Part shown: positions 9,056-17,836 of the stretch, in pieces
Layout of the letters: the number at the start of each line of letters is the position of its first letter
Numbering within the stretch: the stretch's first letter is position 1
From: Acidobacteriota bacterium
GTDB lineage: Bacteria; Acidobacteriota; Terriglobia; Terriglobales; SCQP01
DNA length: 64,000 nucleotides
Assembly: GCA_027459505.1 (NCBI GenBank)
Contig: DAIDIE010000040.1
Span: forward strand, 1 to 64,000
Direction: 5' to 3'
The notes under the pieces: model-generated
Seen by the model: only the letters and a program-made list of their open reading frames with translations
Told to the model about the DNA's origin: nothing
Databases searched by the model: none
Program-made: the position numbers and the translations under genes

Positions 9056-10315
9056 TCAGGTTCGCATGAAGCCGCGGTAGGCCGCCGGACGGGCTGGGAA
9101 GCCGGGAAAGACTGACTGGAGGCGGTTCACCCCGAGATGACGGTCGACGACTTCGCCGAGGACATCACGGAAATCGGTGGTGACGGCCAGGTCACGTCCC
9201 TGATAGAGCTGTTCCGGGGCTAACCCCGGCCATTGCCCATAGACCTTGCCGCCGCGCACCGGGCCACCCAGCACGAACATAACGTTGGCGTGGCCGTGAT
9301 CGGTGCCGCCGGTGCCGTTCTGGTGAACGGTGCGGCCGAACTCCGACATGGTCACCACCACCACATCCTCGCCGATGCTGCCCAGATCGGTCCAGAAGGC
9401 GCCGATAGAGGTGGAGAAGTCGCGTAAGCGGCTAGCGAGTTGTCCATTGGTATTGCCCTCGTTGAAGTGGTGATCCCAGCCGCCGACGTCGGCAAAGGCA
9501 ACCTCCAGGCCCACGCGCGCTTTGATTAACTGGGCCAACTGCTTGAGGCTGTTGCCGAGAGGGCTCTGCGGGTAGAGCGCGCCATTGGCGGGCTGGTAGT
9601 GGTGGAAGTCGAGCTTGCGCAGGACGTTGATGGCGTTGAAGGTCTCCTGGCCGGCGGGATGCAGGACCGCGTCCGCCGCCTGGTCGTACATGGCTTCAAA
9701 GCTATCGCCGGTGAGGTTGACGGGACCGGCGACTTTGAAGGCATCGAGGTTGCTGATGGCGAGGGCGGGCGCGTGCCCCTGCAGGGTCAGTGGCAGTTGC
9801 GCACTCATGGCCACCGCGCGCACGGGCGAGGGGGAGCGCGTGGGGTCGACCAGGAGCGCGCGGTTGAGCCAGCCATCATCGGTATCGCGCACGCCCGGCG
9901 TGCCCGATTCCATGAAGTCCTGGGCGTCGAAATGCGAACGGGTGGGATCGGGCGAACCGGCGGCGTGAATGATGGCCAGGTGTTGCTGATCCCAGAGCGG
10001 CTTGAGGGGCGCCAGTGCGGGATGCAAACCGAAGAATCCGTCGAGATCAATGGCCGCGGCATCGGGAGCCGCGCCACGGCTCGGCGCAGGGATGTGAATG
10101 CTGGGCCGGGCGGCGTAGTAGGCCTGCTCGGCGTGGGGGACAACTATATTGAGACCGTCGGCGGCGCCGCGCTGAAAGATGGCGACCAGTATTTTTTGCT
10201 TCTGGCCGGGCGGCACCGCGGCGTATGCGGCGCGCGCCAACCAGGCGGGCAGCGCCCCGGTTCCCACCATTGCCATCGCTGAACTCTTCAGGAATATGCG
10301 GCGTGTAACGGCCAT
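9056..10315 (-). CDS. DUF1501 family secreted protein (Tat)
   Basis: A 419-residue protein with a twin-arginine signal (TRRIFLKSSAMAMVGTGALP), then the DUF1501 core related to alkaline-phosphatase-like hydrolases: ILVAIFQRGAADGLNIVVPH near the N-terminus, SHFDAQDFMESGTPG, VDVGGWDHH-like FADVGGWDHHFN, and VVVTMSEFGRTVHQNGTGGTDHGH with the metal-site-like DHG. It follows the DUF1800 gene by 43 bp on the same strand; the two families are almost always paired, particularly in Planctomycetes and Acidobacteria. The pair's biochemical role is not established. Confidence 0.9.
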   Translation of the reverse strand: MAVTRRIFLKSSAMAMVGTGALPAWLARAAYAAVPPGQKQKILVAIFQRGAADGLNIVVPHAEQAYYAARPSIHIPAPSRGAAPDAAAIDLDGFFGLHPALAPLKPLWDQQHLAIIHAAGSPDPTRSHFDAQDFMESGTPGVRDTDDGWLNRALLVDPTRSPSPVRAVAMSAQLPLTLQGHAPALAISNLDAFKVAGPVNLTGDSFEAMYDQAADAVLHPAGQETFNAINVLRKLDFHHYQPANGALYPQSPLGNSLKQLAQLIKARVGLEVAFADVGGWDHHFNEGNTNGQLASRLRDFSTSIGAFWTDLGSIGEDVVVVTMSEFGRTVHQNGTGGTDHGHANVMFVLGGPVRGGKVYGQWPGLAPEQLYQGRDLAVTTDFRDVLGEVVDRHLGVNRLQSVFPGFPARPAAYRGFMRT

Positions 10316-10358
10316 TGTTTTTTCCTCCAGTGGAAACGTGCCTTCGTGGTTTTACGCA

Positions 10359-12470
10359 TCAGCGCCGCTGAAACTCCGGTGAACCGAGGATCAGCCCTGC
10401 TGTGAGTTGTACCTGTGCGGGACTCAGCGGGTGCGGGTTTTCCGGTGTTGCAAACGCTGCCTTGCGGACGGCGTTGGGCCGCACGGGTTCTTGCAGTGCC
10501 TTGAAAATGGTGTTGCGTGTAGCCGGCGAGACCTGCCCGTCGAGCAAATCGTCAAACAACGCACCGCTGACCGCCAGGGCGTCGCCTTCCCGCGGCGCAA
10601 ACTGCGCCAAGTCCACGCGCACACCGGGCAGCCGATTGGAAGCCAACATCAGCGAAAAGTTGAGACGGCTGAGCAGGCCCGCGCTGGAAACCCAGTCCTG
10701 ACCCACATTGCTGTAGCCGGTGGGAGGCTCCTTGCCATAGAGGGGCTGACCCATCTGCGCCAATAACTGCGTCAGCCGAAGGGGGTTCTCCACGTTTGCG
10801 CCTGTGGCGCGCAGACTGCTCACCATCATTTCCATTGGCGACTTGATTTTGGATTTCTGCGCGGCGGCGCTCCAGAACTCGGGGGAGTTGATCATGGTTT
10901 CCATGACCCGCCGCAGGTCGCCATCGCTGGAGAGAAACGTCTTTGCCATCCGGTTGACGAGCGCGGCAGGTGGTTCATCGTTGACAAAGCGCTGCGCCAA
11001 TTCGTATGAGATGTGGTGGGCCGTGGCGGGCGAGTGCGCCAGAATCCAAAGGACGCGCAAGCCGTCCTGCATGCCACCACCGCCGGGAATGTTCTGCCCA
11101 AGCACTGTCTTGGGATCGTTGTCGTGCAGGCGCGCGTTGAAGTAAAACGCGGGATGGTTTTGTGGGCCGCCGGGAGTTCCCGGGACGCCGATGGTCCAGC
11201 CGGTGAAGCAACGCGCCACTTCAATCACATCTTTTTGTGTGTAGCCGCCGGTGACCCCAAGGGTGTGCAGCTCCATCACCTCGCGTCCGTAGTTTTCGTT
11301 AATGCCGGGCGAGGGGGCGTTCCTCAGGCGCTTCAGCCGCGCCTGGATTTGACCGAGCCGCTGGCGCAGAAAGTTCTGTCGATCAGGGTTCCACTGGAGC
11401 TGTGCCAGTTGCAAGCTCAAACGCTGCTGGGCTTTTTGCAGGCGCTCGATCTGCTTTTGGCGCTGCGCCAAAGCCGCTGCCGGAGAGACGGAACGCCAAT
11501 TGTCCAAGTAGAACAACATGGCCGGACTTTCGGCGGTGGCGACCAGCAGGTTATAAAACTTGCCGAGCACATGTGGACGAATCGCGTCGCGCTCGTAGCT
11601 GGCCAGCAGATAGCGTTCCGGCTCTCCCTTGTTGATGAAGATGTTGAAGTGGTTGAACCAGAAATCGGTCAGCACATCTTCGAGCTGGCGGTTGGTATAG
11701 ACGGCCTGCAAAAGCCGGCCCTCGGTCAGGTCATTGGCGATGACCTGCTGAGGAGCGACTGCCAGCATGACTCGGCGCTGCAGCTCCACGGGCGCCCAGG
11801 CGATGAGCTGGTACGCCATGGGACGCGGGATGGTCCCTAGCACCTGCTGTTGCAGCTCGGGTGAAAGGGCCAGGAAGGCTTGCACACGGCTCTCCGGAGT
11901 TCCCTGCCGCAAGCTGCGCAACTGTTCCGGGGTGAGGCGTTGCGCCAGCCGTTGGAGAGCTTGCGCGCGAGCACCGCCGTGGGCGGTCATTGCATTTCCC
12001 GGAGCGGCGGCGTCCTGCTTGCGAGCGGTGCGCTTGCGGAAGTTGGCGAGTTCCACCTCGGCGATGGCGCGAGCCTTGGGGTCGCTGGGCAGGGGAAGTT
12101 TGCCCATCGCCATCTGGCGAATTTTGAACCCTGGAGGAATCGCGGCCTCCAGTTGCTCTGGCGTCATGCGGAGGGTGGCGAGGGGCGCGAGCTTATGGAC
12201 AAGGATCGGGTTCTCCGGGATCTGATCCGGGTGGAGCTGTAATTGGATCCAGTGCTGTAGCCCGAGCTGTTTGATTTGTGCGGCCTCGCCGGGCGCCGCT
12301 CCCCAGGTCAGCCGGTTCAACGCCTCCTCGATATGAGCGGTCTGGCCGGAGGATAACTTCGGCGCGGTTGCTGTGGTGCTTGGCGCGCCACTGGCCAACG
12401 CAGCCGTTAACAGCCCAAGAACGACTGCTCCACTACGAAAGGTGATTCGTTGCCAGCTGGGTTGCCGCAT
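10359..12470 (-). CDS. DUF1800 family secreted protein
   Basis: A 703-residue protein with an N-terminal signal peptide (SGAVVLGLLTAALASGAPS). The DUF1800 core is visible in EEALNRLTWGAAPGEAAQI, LEDVLTDFWFNHFNIFINKG, NENYGREVMELHTLGVTGG and DVIEVARCFTGWTI. There is a lineage-specific insertion after about residue 70: a helical, Gln/Arg/Leu-rich segment to about 230, and another Gln-rich coiled-coil-like stretch (AALAQRQKQIERLQKAQQRL, about 345-390). It is first in a two-gene operon with DUF1501. It is longer than the usual 450-600 residues because of these helical inserts. Confidence 0.9.
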   Translation of the reverse strand: MRQPSWQRITFRSGAVVLGLLTAALASGAPSTTATAPKLSSGQTAHIEEALNRLTWGAAPGEAAQIKQLGLQHWIQLQLHPDQIPENPILVHKLAPLATLRMTPEQLEAAIPPGFKIRQMAMGKLPLPSDPKARAIAEVELANFRKRTARKQDAAAPGNAMTAHGGARAQALQRLAQRLTPEQLRSLRQGTPESRVQAFLALSPELQQQVLGTIPRPMAYQLIAWAPVELQRRVMLAVAPQQVIANDLTEGRLLQAVYTNRQLEDVLTDFWFNHFNIFINKGEPERYLLASYERDAIRPHVLGKFYNLLVATAESPAMLFYLDNWRSVSPAAALAQRQKQIERLQKAQQRLSLQLAQLQWNPDRQNFLRQRLGQIQARLKRLRNAPSPGINENYGREVMELHTLGVTGGYTQKDVIEVARCFTGWTIGVPGTPGGPQNHPAFYFNARLHDNDPKTVLGQNIPGGGGMQDGLRVLWILAHSPATAHHISYELAQRFVNDEPPAALVNRMAKTFLSSDGDLRRVMETMINSPEFWSAAAQKSKIKSPMEMMVSSLRATGANVENPLRLTQLLAQMGQPLYGKEPPTGYSNVGQDWVSSAGLLSRLNFSLMLASNRLPGVRVDLAQFAPREGDALAVSGALFDDLLDGQVSPATRNTIFKALQEPVRPNAVRKAAFATPENPHPLSPAQVQLTAGLILGSPEFQRR

Positions 12471-12541
12471 CAGTTGAGCGCCTCCGTCTGCCGGCTCCGC
12501 TGTCCGGCTCTGAAGCTTAAACGCGCTCAGGGGAGTGAAAG

Positions 12542-13036
12542 TTGCGGTGGAGTTTTACGCTTGGCTTCGCCGCTCCCACGGGCGGCATCGCAACAGGGAT
12601 GCGGGGCTCCAATGCACGCCGTCTGACCATCGCTGGACTATCCGCCGCCGGATTGCTGGATTCCATGTACATGTTGTCCTATGAGCAGGGGCTCATCGAC
12701 TCTCTGGTCTGCCCTTTCTTCGGAGAGGGTTGTAACAAGGTGGGACGCTCCCGCCACGCCAGGCATTTCGGGATTCCCAACGCCCTGGCCGGAATCGGCG
12801 GCTACGCCCTGATGGGGGCGCTGGCGCTTTGGCCCAGCGGGCGTAAAGCGCAGAGGACACGCGCTGCGGTGCTGGCGGCTACCGCGCTGGGCGCTGCTAC
12901 GGCTGGAGGTTTTCTTACTTGGGAGCAGAAGACGAAAGTGCGCGCGTGGTGCTTCTGGTGCCTGAGCTCGACGGCGCTCAGCTTTGCGATCACGTCGCTG
13001 GCGGTGTGGGATGGCGCGCGGCACTGGCGCCGGTAG
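12542..13036 (+). CDS. Vitamin K epoxide reductase (VKOR)-like membrane protein
   Basis: A 164-residue membrane protein of the VKOR family, which passes electrons from quinone pools to thiol oxidation in the envelope. The loop cysteines are in LVCPFFGEGCNKVGRSR, followed by the family signature FGIPNALAGIGGYALMG, and the redox CXXC is in WCFWCLSSTALSFA near the C-terminus. About four TM helices are visible. The start is a TTG with GGGGAG (12530-12535) six bases upstream; an in-frame ATG at 12599 lacks such a site. Divergent from DUF1800. No fused thioredoxin domain, so a separate DsbA-like partner is expected. Confidence 0.82.
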   Translation: MRWSFTLGFAAPTGGIATGMRGSNARRLTIAGLSAAGLLDSMYMLSYEQGLIDSLVCPFFGEGCNKVGRSRHARHFGIPNALAGIGGYALMGALALWPSGRKAQRTRAAVLAATALGAATAGGFLTWEQKTKVRAWCFWCLSSTALSFAITSLAVWDGARHWRR

Positions 13037-13201
13037 GCTCGGGCCACCGGGAATTCGGGGGCGTTTCCCCGGGTTGCGGCAGTAGCCTCGCGCCAAGCCG
13101 CAGGCCCTGACTTGCCGGGCTTTTGCGGGCTCCTTCCATTTCCCGCCGGGCTGCCGCCGATCCGGGCTAAACGATTAAAAAGAAAGCTATTTCCAGCCCT
13201 G

Positions 13202-13210
13202 CTTGCTACA
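13202..13210 (+). promoter_or_regulatory. Extended -10 promoter element for gyrA
   Basis: TGCTACAAT (extended -10 form TGnTANNNT) lies about 50 bp before the gyrA start; no convincing -35 hexamer is seen 17 bp upstream, which fits an extended -10 promoter. Confidence 0.45.
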
Positions 13211-13259
13211 ATAAAAGTTCCCCCGGAATGGCCCTTGAGCAGTGGGGGACCCAACCTTT

Positions 13260-15776
13260 ATGGCAGACGATATCAAGTCCCCACAGCTCCCTTTGGGAGG
13301 CGACGGACAAGACGGTTCGCGCAGCCTTGTCCCCATCAACATTGAAGAGGAGATGCGGCGTTCGTATCTCGATTATTCAATGTCGGTCATCATTGGCCGC
13401 GCACTTCCCGATGTGCGCGACGGACTCAAGCCAGTGCACCGCCGCATCCTCTACGCGATGTACCGTGAAGGGCTGCTGTCGAACAAAAAGTACTCCAAAT
13501 GCGCCGGCGTGGTGGGTGAAGTGCTGAAGAAGTACCACCCACATGGCGACAGCGCGGTGTATGACGCTTTGGTGCGCATGGCGCAGCCGTTCAACATGGG
13601 GTATCCGCTGATCGACGGGCAGGGCAACTTCGGGTCGGTGGATGGCGATCCTCCGGCCGCATACCGTTACACCGAAGCGCGTCTTGCCAAGATTGCCGAG
13701 GAGATGCTGGCCGATATCGACAAGGACACAGTCGACTTCGTCCCCAACTTCGACGAGGCGACGGAAGAGCCCGTGGTGCTGCCCACGCGCGTGCCGAACC
13801 TGCTGATCAACGGCGCCGATGGCATCGCGGTCGGAATGGCGACGAAGATTCCACCGCACAACCTGACCGAGGTCATTGATGCTGCCATCACACTGGTGCA
13901 GAACCCCAAGGCAACCTTGACCGACCTGCTGCAGTACGTGAAGGGGCCGGACTTCCCCACCGGCGGCATTCTTTACGGCAAGAGCGGCATCGTGCAGGCC
14001 TATACGCGCGGCCGCGGGTCGTTCACCATTCGCGCCAAGGCTGGCACCGAGACGATCGGCAAGGACCGCCGCGCCATCGTGATTACCGAGATTCCCTACC
14101 AGGTGAACAAGGCGCGGCTAATCGAGCGCATTGCGGAGCTGGTGCAGGAGAAGAAGGTCGAAGGCATCAGCGACATTCGCGACGAGAGCGATCGCGATGG
14201 TATGCGCATCGTGCTGGAGCTCAAGCGCGGCGAGCAGGCCGAGATCATTCTCAACCAGCTTTATAAGCACACCAGCCTGCAGACCAGCTTCGGCATGATC
14301 CTGCTGGCGGTAGTCAACGGGCAGCCGCGGGAACTGGGCTTGCGCGACGCCATCCAGCTCTTCGTCGATCACCGGGTAGAAGTGGTCCGGCGGCGCACGG
14401 TATTTGAGCTGGCCAAGGCCCGCGAACGCGAACACATTTTGCAGGGCTATCGCATCGCCCTCGATCACCTCGACGCGGTCATTAAACTGATCCGCGCGTC
14501 AGCGAGTCCGAAAGAGGCGCGCGACGGCTTGATGAGCCAATTCAAGCTCACCCTCAAACAGGCGCAGGCGATCCTCGACCTGCAACTCCATCGCCTGACC
14601 GGCATGGAGCGGCAGAAGATCATCGACGAGTTGGAGGAGATCAAGGGGCTGATCGCGGAGCTGGAGAGCATCCTGGCCAGCGAGAAGAAGTTGCGCGGAG
14701 TGATCGTCGACGAATTGAAAGAGATCCGCAAGGATTACGGTGGCGACAAAGACCCACGCCGCACCGAGATTCAGGATGAAGTGGCCGAGATTCAACTGGA
14801 AGACCTGATCCAGGAGGAGACCGTCGCTATCACGGTGACGCACTCGGGTTATCTGAAGCGCACCGCTATTTCCACCTACCGCAACCAGAAGCGTGGCGGC
14901 ACGGGACGGATTGGAGCGGGAACGAAGGGCGAAGATTTCGTCGAGCACTTGTTCATCTCCTCCACGCACAGCTACATCCTGGTGTTTACCAACACCGGAC
15001 GGGTGTACTGGCTGAAGGTGTATGAGATTCCCGACGCGGCGGCCAATGCCAAAGGCAAAGGCGTGCACAATCTGGTGGCGCTGCAGGAAGGCGAAGTGGT
15101 CAAGTCGCTGCTCCCGGTCGGCAACCTGGAGAGCGAGAACGAATTTATCGTCATGGTCACGCGCAAGGGCGTGATCAAAAAGACGCCGGTGAAGGACTTC
15201 TCCAATCCGCTGTCGCGCGGCATTATCGCCATGGGCACCGATGACGGTGATGAACTGGTGAGCGCCAAGCTGTCGGATGGGAAGAACGAGATTCTGCTGG
15301 CCTCGCACGAGGGGCAGAGCATCCGGTTCGGGGAAGATGACGTGCGCGCCATGGGCCGTCCGGCCCGGGGGGTGCGCGGCATGTCGCTGGACGAGGGCGA
15401 CTTCATCGTGGGCATGGAAATCGCCCGCGATCCCAAGCAGCTTGTCCTCACCATCACCGAAGGCGGGTACGGCAAACGCACCGCGCTGGGGGAATACCGC
15501 CTGCAGTCGCGCGGCGGCAGCGGCGTGATCAACGTGAAGACCACTGAGCGCAACGGCAAAGTGGTGGCGGTGATGACGGTGGGCGAAACCGCGGAGATCA
15601 TGGTGATCAGCCAGCAGGGCAAGATCATCCGGGTCGGCACCAGCGAGATTCGTGAAGTCGGCCGCGCCTCGCAGGGGGTGCGCCTGCTGCGGCTCGATGA
15701 GGGCGACCGGGTGGCCGCCGCCTCTCTGATTCCCAGTGAAGAGACGGCGCCGGAACAGACCACGCTAGTGCAGTAG
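13260..15776 (+). CDS. gyrA: DNA gyrase subunit A
   Basis: An 838-residue type IIA topoisomerase subunit that cuts and rejoins DNA with GyrB to introduce negative supercoils. Motifs: [39 protein letters not shown] (the quinolone region, with wild-type Ser and Asp at the positions of E. coli S83 and D87), and [10 protein letters not shown] with the catalytic Tyr. The C-terminal beta-pinwheel carries a GyrA box (QKRGGTG) at about residue 540, which distinguishes it from ParC. I take the ATG at 13260 (MADDIK) rather than the upstream GTG at 13242. A TGCTACAAT extended -10 lies near 13202-13210. Followed by a strong terminator. Confidence 0.96.
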   Translation: MADDIKSPQLPLGGDGQDGSRSLVPINIEEEMRRSYLDYSMSVIIGRALPDVRDGLKPVHRRILYAMYREGLLSNKKYSKCAGVVGEVLKKYHPHGDSAVYDALVRMAQPFNMGYPLIDGQGNFGSVDGDPPAAYRYTEARLAKIAEEMLADIDKDTVDFVPNFDEATEEPVVLPTRVPNLLINGADGIAVGMATKIPPHNLTEVIDAAITLVQNPKATLTDLLQYVKGPDFPTGGILYGKSGIVQAYTRGRGSFTIRAKAGTETIGKDRRAIVITEIPYQVNKARLIERIAELVQEKKVEGISDIRDESDRDGMRIVLELKRGEQAEIILNQLYKHTSLQTSFGMILLAVVNGQPRELGLRDAIQLFVDHRVEVVRRRTVFELAKAREREHILQGYRIALDHLDAVIKLIRASASPKEARDGLMSQFKLTLKQAQAILDLQLHRLTGMERQKIIDELEEIKGLIAELESILASEKKLRGVIVDELKEIRKDYGGDKDPRRTEIQDEVAEIQLEDLIQEETVAITVTHSGYLKRTAISTYRNQKRGGTGRIGAGTKGEDFVEHLFISSTHSYILVFTNTGRVYWLKVYEIPDAAANAKGKGVHNLVALQEGEVVKSLLPVGNLESENEFIVMVTRKGVIKKTPVKDFSNPLSRGIIAMGTDDGDELVSAKLSDGKNEILLASHEGQSIRFGEDDVRAMGRPARGVRGMSLDEGDFIVGMEIARDPKQLVLTITEGGYGKRTALGEYRLQSRGGSGVINVKTTERNGKVVAVMTVGETAEIMVISQQGKIIRVGTSEIREVGRASQGVRLLRLDEGDRVAAASLIPSEETAPEQTTLVQ

Positions 15777-15800
15777 GCCTGGATTCAGTCGAAGCGTAAA

Positions 15801-15832
15801 GGGCTCGCCATGAAAGGCGAGCCCTTTTGTTT
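15801..15832 (+). terminator. Rho-independent terminator of gyrA
   Basis: A perfect 9-bp stem GGGCTCGCC / GGCGAGCCC with a 6-base loop (ATGAAA) followed directly by TTTTGTTT, 24 bp after the gyrA stop. Confidence 0.9.
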
Positions 15833-15845
15833 TGCCTTGTGGAGC

Positions 15846-15876
15846 CACACGTCCACCGGCAAGTGTGAAATATACT
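15846..15876 (+). promoter_or_regulatory. Putative leaderless promoter of the serine hydrolase gene
   Basis: TATACT at 15871-15876 ends 6 nt before the ATG at 15883, so transcription would start at or next to the start codon. An inverted repeat CACAC (15846-15850) / GTGTG (15863-15867) lies over the expected -35/-10 spacer and might be an operator. No Shine-Dalgarno is visible. Confidence 0.4.
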
Positions 15877-15882
15877 TGCCGC

Positions 15883-17826
15883 ATGCTTAAGGCACTTGGT
15901 GTTGTGACTTTATTCACGGCGGTATCGATGGCGCAGGCGGCTGGTCCCACACCTGCGACCTTTGATCAATATATGCGGGCCAGTCAGAAGGCCAGCCACT
16001 TTATGGGTGCGGTGCTGGTGGCGCGCAATGGCCGGGTCCTTTTCGCGCGGGGTTATGGTTACGCGAATGTTGCAGCCAAGCAGCCCAACACCACGGAAAC
16101 AGAATTCCGGATCGGGTCCAACACCAAGCAGTTCACCGCTGTCGCAATTTTATTGCTGCGCGACCGGGGTAAGCTGCACTTGAACGATTCCGTCTGCAGT
16201 TACGTGGAGCAGTGCCCGGCCGACTGGCGGCCAATTACGATTTACGAACTGCTGACACACACCTCCGGCATTCCGAACTTTACGGATTTTCCGAACTTTC
16301 TGCAGGTCTCGACGCGCAGCAGCACACCCGAAGACATCGTCAACTTATTCAAACGCAAGCCCCTCGACTTCAAACCCGGTAGCAAGTGGAGCTACAGCAA
16401 CTCGGGCTACGTTTTGCTGGGCACGATTATCGAAAAGATCAGCGGGCAAAGCTACGCGGACTTTCTGCAGCAAAACATTTTTCGTCCGCTGGGCTTACGG
16501 CATACCGGCTACGACACCAACCATCCGGCAGAACCGCGGCACGCGGCTGGCTACGTCTGGAACGGTCAAGGCTTTGTTGCGGCAGCCTACACTGACATGA
16601 GCTGGCCCTACAGTGCGGGGGCGCTGTACTCGACGGTGTACGACCTGTATCGTTGGGATCGCGCGTTGGACGCTGGCAAGCTGCTCACCACGGCATCATT
16701 ACGCCAGATGACAACCGGACATGTGGACGCGAGTGAAGGCCCAATTCATGCCCGCTATGGGTTTGGGTGGCTGGTCTCCAGCATCGCTGGACATCACGCG
16801 GTTTGGCACGAGGGTGGAATTCAGGGATTTACTTCCATCAATGCCCGTTTCCCCGGAGCTCACGCCGAGGTGATCGTATTGGACAATACGCAATCGGCGC
16901 AGATATTCAACATTGTCGATGGGCTGAGCGCCATTCTTTTCGGCCAGTCTTATGCGCTGCCGCAGCCGCACAAGCCGATCAGGTTGCGCGCAAGTGCACT
17001 GGAGGCGTTTACCGGCGTGTACCGCCTAACACCCGCCATGACGTTAACGATCACGCGCATGGGGGATCAGTTGCTCGCGCAGGGAAGCGGGCAGCCGCCC
17101 ATTCCCATCGAACCGCAAGCGGCCGACAGCTTCTTCAATGATCAGGTGGGGGCGGTAATCGACTTCAAGCGGGACAGGGCGGGCAAGGTAAGCGGGCTGG
17201 TCTTGCACCAAGGCGGGAAAGACTTGCCGGCCCCGCGCATCGCCGCTGAAGCGGTGCACCCAAAGACGGTGGCGCTGAGCCCCGTAAAGTTGGACGCTTA
17301 TCAGGGTGTTTACCAGCTTGCGCCGGGATTCGCACTGACCATTCGCCGTACTGGCTACCAGCTCACGGCGCAAGCGACCGGGCAAGGCGCGGCGCCCATT
17401 TTCCCAAGCGCGCCCGACCACTTCTTCTATAAGGTAGTGGACGCGCAGATTACATTTCAACGCGATGCTTCAGGAAAGGTCACTGGATTGATCTTGCGGC
17501 AATTTGAGCACGACATGCCGGCCAAGCGGACGGGCGACGCGCCATCCCCGCCGACCGCGGTAGAAGTGGCACCCGCCGATCTCGAAGCGTACGTGGGCGC
17601 GTATCAGCTTGCGCCAGGGTTTGTGCTGACAATTACCCGGAGTGGCAATCAGCTCATGGCGCAGGCCACCGGCCAAAGCGCGCTCCTTATTTACCCCCAA
17701 AGCAAAGACCAGTTCTTCTACAAAGCGGTTGAGGCACAGATCAGCTTCACGCGCAACGCTAGCGGGAAGGTGACTGGCCTGGTCTTGCACCAGGGCGGAC
17801 GCGATATGCCGGCGGCACGACAGTGA
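15883..17826 (+). CDS. Secreted class C beta-lactamase-like serine hydrolase with three C-terminal repeats
   Basis: A 647-residue exported serine hydrolase. The ATG at 15883 gives a clean signal peptide (MLKALGVVTLFTAVSMAQA); an upstream ATG at 15832 would add a polar stretch, so it is rejected. The catalytic SxxK is in RIGSNTKQFTAV, the YxN-type motif in WSYSNSGYVLLG, and WHEGGIQGF may supply the third motif. The enzyme domain spans about 25-355. It is followed by three homologous modules of about 90 residues (366-458, 464-552, 560-647), each with (A/G)YQL(A/T)P..LTI, FF, and GKVTGL(V/I)LxQ, like the DUF3471 domain that usually occurs once. A TATACT lies 6 nt before the start. The natural substrate, peptide or ester, is unknown. 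Confidence 0.88.
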   Translation: MLKALGVVTLFTAVSMAQAAGPTPATFDQYMRASQKASHFMGAVLVARNGRVLFARGYGYANVAAKQPNTTETEFRIGSNTKQFTAVAILLLRDRGKLHLNDSVCSYVEQCPADWRPITIYELLTHTSGIPNFTDFPNFLQVSTRSSTPEDIVNLFKRKPLDFKPGSKWSYSNSGYVLLGTIIEKISGQSYADFLQQNIFRPLGLRHTGYDTNHPAEPRHAAGYVWNGQGFVAAAYTDMSWPYSAGALYSTVYDLYRWDRALDAGKLLTTASLRQMTTGHVDASEGPIHARYGFGWLVSSIAGHHAVWHEGGIQGFTSINARFPGAHAEVIVLDNTQSAQIFNIVDGLSAILFGQSYALPQPHKPIRLRASALEAFTGVYRLTPAMTLTITRMGDQLLAQGSGQPPIPIEPQAADSFFNDQVGAVIDFKRDRAGKVSGLVLHQGGKDLPAPRIAAEAVHPKTVALSPVKLDAYQGVYQLAPGFALTIRRTGYQLTAQATGQGAAPIFPSAPDHFFYKVVDAQITFQRDASGKVTGLILRQFEHDMPAKRTGDAPSPPTAVEVAPADLEAYVGAYQLAPGFVLTITRSGNQLMAQATGQSALLIYPQSKDQFFYKAVEAQISFTRNASGKVTGLVLHQGGRDMPAARQ

Positions 17827-17836
17827 GAGGCACCTT

